NCBI RefSeq assembly: GCF_030499535.1
Contig: NZ_JASTLB010000001.1
Location: 3,286,001 to 3,350,000 of the forward strand
Reading direction: 5' to 3'
Length of the DNA: 64,000 nucleotides
Source of the DNA: Streptomyces sp. TG1A-8
Lineage (GTDB): Bacteria; Actinomycetota; Actinomycetes; Streptomycetales; Streptomycetaceae
In this document: in pieces, positions 61,333 to 64,000 of the stretch
How the letters are laid out: each line of letters opens with the position of its first letter
Position numbering within the stretch: the first letter of the stretch is position 1
Notes under the pieces: generated by a model
Databases searched by the model: none
The model's input: the letters and a program-made list of their open reading frames with translations, nothing else
What the model was told of the DNA's origin: nothing
Position numbers and translations under genes: made by a program

Positions 61333-62979
61333 ATGGAGCCACCCGCATCCGGGGCCGCGCGGGACGCCGTACCGCGGGATCAGGCCGCGCAGAACGCCCC
61401 TAGCGAAGCACGCCGCCGGCTGGACGCCTACTCCTACCTCAGCGCCCCCGAGCGGCTGGAGCACCTGGCGATCATGCGGGTCTTCTGCGGGACCCTGCTG
61501 GCCGACCTGGCTGTCCCGGACGTCCTGGCGAAGCTGCGGCAGGCCGGGGACCCTGCCGCCGGGCTCGACGCCGACACCCTCACCGTCCGGCTGGAGCAGC
61601 TGGTGAAGTGGGGCAACCTGCTGCGCAGCAGCCACACGGTCAAGGCGTCCAGCATCAGCGAGTACCAGCGGTCCCGGGCCCGCTATCAGCTGTCGAAGTT
61701 GGGCGAGCGCATCCAGCGGGACGCCGATGGCGTCCTGGCCGAGGCGGACGCCGCCCGGGAGGTGAGCAACGAGCTGCTCGCCCTGGTCGAGCGCGGGCTC
61801 AGGGAGCTGGCCGAGCTCGTGACCGCGCCCGGCGGCATCGAACCGCAGGACGGGCTGGAGCGGGTCAGCACGCTGTTCGTGCAGTTCACCGACTTCGCGG
61901 ATTCCATCCGGGACTTCTACGCCTACCTTGGCCAGGTTCTGGCCCGGTACGACCTGGATAGCGCCGAGTACCAGGGCTTCAAGGAGCTGCTCCTCGACTA
62001 CGTCGAGGCGATCACTGAAGACGTGGCGTTCCGCGCGCCCCGGATCTCGGCGGCACTGGACACGCTGTGGCCACATGTCCCGGGTCTGCTCGCCCGGCTG
62101 GACGCCCATGCCCAGGGCCTCACCGGGCTGTCCCCGCAGGGCGACGGCCGTTTAGAGACGCGGGTGCAGCGCAGCCGTGGGCGTGAGTTCGCTGACTGGG
62201 AGGGCCTGCGCGGCTGGTTCAACGACACCGACGGGCAGGGCAGCCAGGTCGATCAACTGCGGGATGCCACTCTGCGCGCGTTGCAGTCGCTGCTCGCCAA
62301 CGCCAAGCGGATGCTGCGGTCGGCCACCGGGGAGATGTCCCGGCGCAAGGACCTGCTGCGGCTGGCCCGGTGGTTCGAGGAAGCGGCGCCGCAGGACGCG
62401 CACGACATCGCCGTCGCCGCCTTCGGGCTGTACGGCGCCCGTCATCTGGGCATACCCCCGGCCACCGACAAGGTGGTGCCCGCCTACACGAGCTGGTGGA
62501 CCGGGCCGGTGGTTGAAGTGCCGGTGGCCCTGCGGGAAAGGGGCAGCCGCGCCCAGCGTGGCCGGACCGCCACTGTGGAGGACCACTCCGCACAGAAGCA
62601 GCGGCTGCGGGAGGCAGCCCGTGAGCGAGCAGCGGCCAGGGCAGCGGCGGCGGACGAACTACGCAGCGCCTCGGGCCACTTCGGCGAGGTGCGCCTCACC
62701 TCGGCTGCGCTCGATCTGCTTCTGGAGCTGCTGGCCACCGCACTCGGGAATGCGCAGTTGAGGCGTCGCGCCGGAGCGGGCGCGACGGAATTCGACCTCG
62801 ACCAGGCACACAGCGAGGACGCCGAGCTGGGCATCCGGCTCACCGTGCGACGCACGGCGGGCGCCCGGTGCGTCTTGCACTCGGTCGACGGCAACCTGCT
62901 GCTGGACAACCTAGAGCTGGACGTCGGCCGCACCTCCTCCGACGCGGCCGACGGCGATGCGGAGGTGAACGTCTCATGA
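61333..62979 (+). CDS. jetA: Wadjet type II JetA-like protein (TIGR02677/DUF2397)
   Basis: 548 residues. RRRLDAYSYLSAPERLEHLA, IMRVFCGTLLADL, and LEQLVKWGNLLRSSHTVKAS with SISEYQRSRARYQLSKLGER match the TIGR02677 family, the kleisin-like (MukF-like) subunit of Wadjet type II, also known as EptA. The protein is helical throughout, with an acidic C-terminus. Wadjet complexes recognise and cleave small circular plasmids. The stop overlaps the jetB ATG. jetC (SMC-like) and jetD (nuclease) are expected to the right of the window. Confidence 0.88.
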   Translation: MEPPASGAARDAVPRDQAAQNAPSEARRRLDAYSYLSAPERLEHLAIMRVFCGTLLADLAVPDVLAKLRQAGDPAAGLDADTLTVRLEQLVKWGNLLRSSHTVKASSISEYQRSRARYQLSKLGERIQRDADGVLAEADAAREVSNELLALVERGLRELAELVTAPGGIEPQDGLERVSTLFVQFTDFADSIRDFYAYLGQVLARYDLDSAEYQGFKELLLDYVEAITEDVAFRAPRISAALDTLWPHVPGLLARLDAHAQGLTGLSPQGDGRLETRVQRSRGREFADWEGLRGWFNDTDGQGSQVDQLRDATLRALQSLLANAKRMLRSATGEMSRRKDLLRLARWFEEAAPQDAHDIAVAAFGLYGARHLGIPPATDKVVPAYTSWWTGPVVEVPVALRERGSRAQRGRTATVEDHSAQKQRLREAARERAAARAAAADELRSASGHFGEVRLTSAALDLLLELLATALGNAQLRRRAGAGATEFDLDQAHSEDAELGIRLTVRRTAGARCVLHSVDGNLLLDNLELDVGRTSSDAADGDAEVNVS

Positions 62980-64000
62980 CCCTCCCTTCGACACACGACG
63001 TGGCCTTAGCCGCCGAGCGCCGCAGCGCCGCCCGGCTGCTGCTCGCACATCCGCTGGTCACCTCGGACGGCCCGCACGCCGACCTCTTCCCGCTGATCCG
63101 CAGGCATGCCGACTGGCTGGGCAAGCGGTTCCAGCAGGTGCTCGGCTACCGCCTGCTGATCGACAGCTCCTACGCCCGGCTCTTCAAGGCGGGCCTGGGA
63201 GCAGGCGCGGGCCGCCGGCTGGAGCGCTCCACCGGCACCCCCTTCACCCCGCACACCTACGCCTGTCTCGCGCTGGCCCTGTCCGTGCTGGTGACCGCAC
63301 CCGAACAACTGCTGCTGTCGCAGCTGGTGGCCGACATCAGGGCCGCCGCGGCCGACGCGGAGATCGAGCTGGACGAGACGGGTAGGGCTGCCGGGAAACG
63401 GACCTTGGTAGCAGCTCTGCGCCTGCTGGTCGGGTGGGGCGTCCTCATCGAGACCGAGGGCCATGTGGCCGCTCTTGCACAGGATGCGGGCGGAGAGGCT
63501 CTGATCACAGTGGACCGCGAGCTGGCCCGTGTCGTCGTAGCCGGCCCACTCGCCCAGGCCCGTGATGGCGCCGACCTGGTCCGGCGGGCAGCGGACCCGG
63601 GGTTCGGCGGACCTCGCACCTATGTGCGCCGGATGCTCGTCGAGACACCCGTCGTCTACCTTGACGAGCTGACCGACGCCGAACGCGACTGGTTGCGCAC
63701 CCGGCAGCGCCGCGAAGCGCAGGCGTTCTCCGAACTTCTGGGCCTGGAGATGGAGATCCGCGCCGAGGGAGTGGCGCTGGTGGATCCAGAGGACGAGCTG
63801 ACGGACCTGCACCTGCCCGGCACCGGGACGGTCGCGCAGGCCGCGCTCCTGCTGGTGGAACGGCTCGTGGAGCGCCTTCGGCCGCGGGAGCCCGGCCACC
63901 CGGCGACCGGAGGGACGCTCGTCATCGGCGTGGCTGTTCCGGACAGCCTGGTGGACGAGTTGCTGGCCGAACTGGTCGCTGAGTACGGACAGCGCAGCAA
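62976..64000 (+). CDS. jetB: Wadjet type II JetB-like protein (TIGR02678/DUF2398), cut by window end
   Basis: At least 341 residues, open to the window edge. The start ATG overlaps the jetA TGA (ATGA). ALAAERRSAARLLLAHPLVT, HADWLGKRFQQVLGYRLLID and ARLFKAGLG match the N-terminus of the TIGR02678 family, the MukE-like accessory subunit. FTPHTYACLALALSVLVTAP and LRLLVGWGVLIETEGHVAAL, a winged-helix-like block, follow. It would bridge the kleisin-like JetA and the SMC-like JetC. Confidence 0.88.
   Translation, partial: MTLPSTHDVALAAERRSAARLLLAHPLVTSDGPHADLFPLIRRHADWLGKRFQQVLGYRLLIDSSYARLFKAGLGAGAGRRLERSTGTPFTPHTYACLALALSVLVTAPEQLLLSQLVADIRAAAADAEIELDETGRAAGKRTLVAALRLLVGWGVLIETEGHVAALAQDAGGEALITVDRELARVVVAGPLAQARDGADLVRRAADPGFGGPRTYVRRMLVETPVVYLDELTDAERDWLRTRQRREAQAFSELLGLEMEIRAEGVALVDPEDELTDLHLPGTGTVAQAALLLVERLVERLRPREPGHPATGGTLVIGVAVPDSLVDELLAELVAEYGQRS

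Noticed and set aside
7517..64000. Second attachment site (copy of the tRNA-Pro 3' end)
   Set aside because: I looked for the T-arm/acceptor sequence elsewhere and saw no copy, so no right boundary is claimed. An exact-match search would settle it.
1..64000. CRISPR arrays or tandem spacer-like repeats
   Set aside because: No regularly spaced direct repeats were seen; the short repeats found are operators or arm-type sites.

Overview
The window is high-GC chromosomal DNA of a Streptomyces. The first 7.5 kb is core genome. An ArsA-type ATPase, wblA, a bifunctional penicillin-binding protein, a YqeY-like protein and a metallophosphoesterase lie in the order I recall for the S. coelicolor wblA neighbourhood (SCO3578 to SCO3582). 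Then come a Pr6Pr-type membrane protein and tRNA-Pro(CGG). Everything after the tRNA looks like accessory DNA, and the island is still open at base 64,000.

From 7.6 to 24.7 kb there is an integrated mobilisable element. Its cargo is a 1,549-residue SF1 helicase with a C-terminal DUF559/Vsr-like nuclease domain, overlapping a gene with a HEPN-like C-terminal domain. A DUF4062 protein follows. Next are a tyrosine integrase (apparently frameshifted, with a LacI-type HTH inside its catalytic half), an excisionase, an Xre repressor with its operators, a replication module with a DnaC-like loader that seems to start at CTG, a palindrome that may be oriT, MobC and a MobA-type relaxase. There is no TraB/FtsK translocase, so the element should need a helper to transfer.

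From 24.7 to 37.2 kb is a mixed accessory stretch. It holds two DUF317 proteins, a nucleotidyltransferase, and a leftward run of 2H phosphoesterase, Nudix, DAO-type oxidoreductase and methyltransferase genes. A leftward operon follows: a HATPase, a small Cys-pair protein, a 55-residue peptide flanked by strong hairpins, a JmjC/cupin oxygenase and an aldo/keto reductase. A kinase-like gene and an Xre-TPR regulator sit beside it. The peptide operon could be a small RiPP-type locus; that is inference.

From 37.2 kb to the end is a defence island. A complete type 2 BREX (Pgl) set is present: brxHI, brxD, pglZ, pglY, pglX and pglW, all leftward. Two cassettes interrupt it. A HATPase/Xre-DUF5753/DUF397 trio lies between pglY and pglX. 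A tightly overlapping rightward operon lies between pglX and pglW and encodes a HEPN-like protein, a KGGVGR-variant ParA-like ATPase and a second P-loop ATPase. The window ends in a type II Wadjet operon (jetA complete, jetB cut). The embedded three-gene operon and the helicase-nuclease/HEPN pair are the best candidates for undescribed systems.

Four genes need one extra base each to restore an obvious reading frame (about 4,520, 17,340, 33,650 and 35,825). Either the sequence carries uncorrected single-base deletions or several genes are truly broken. No CRISPR array, rRNA gene or insertion sequence was seen.
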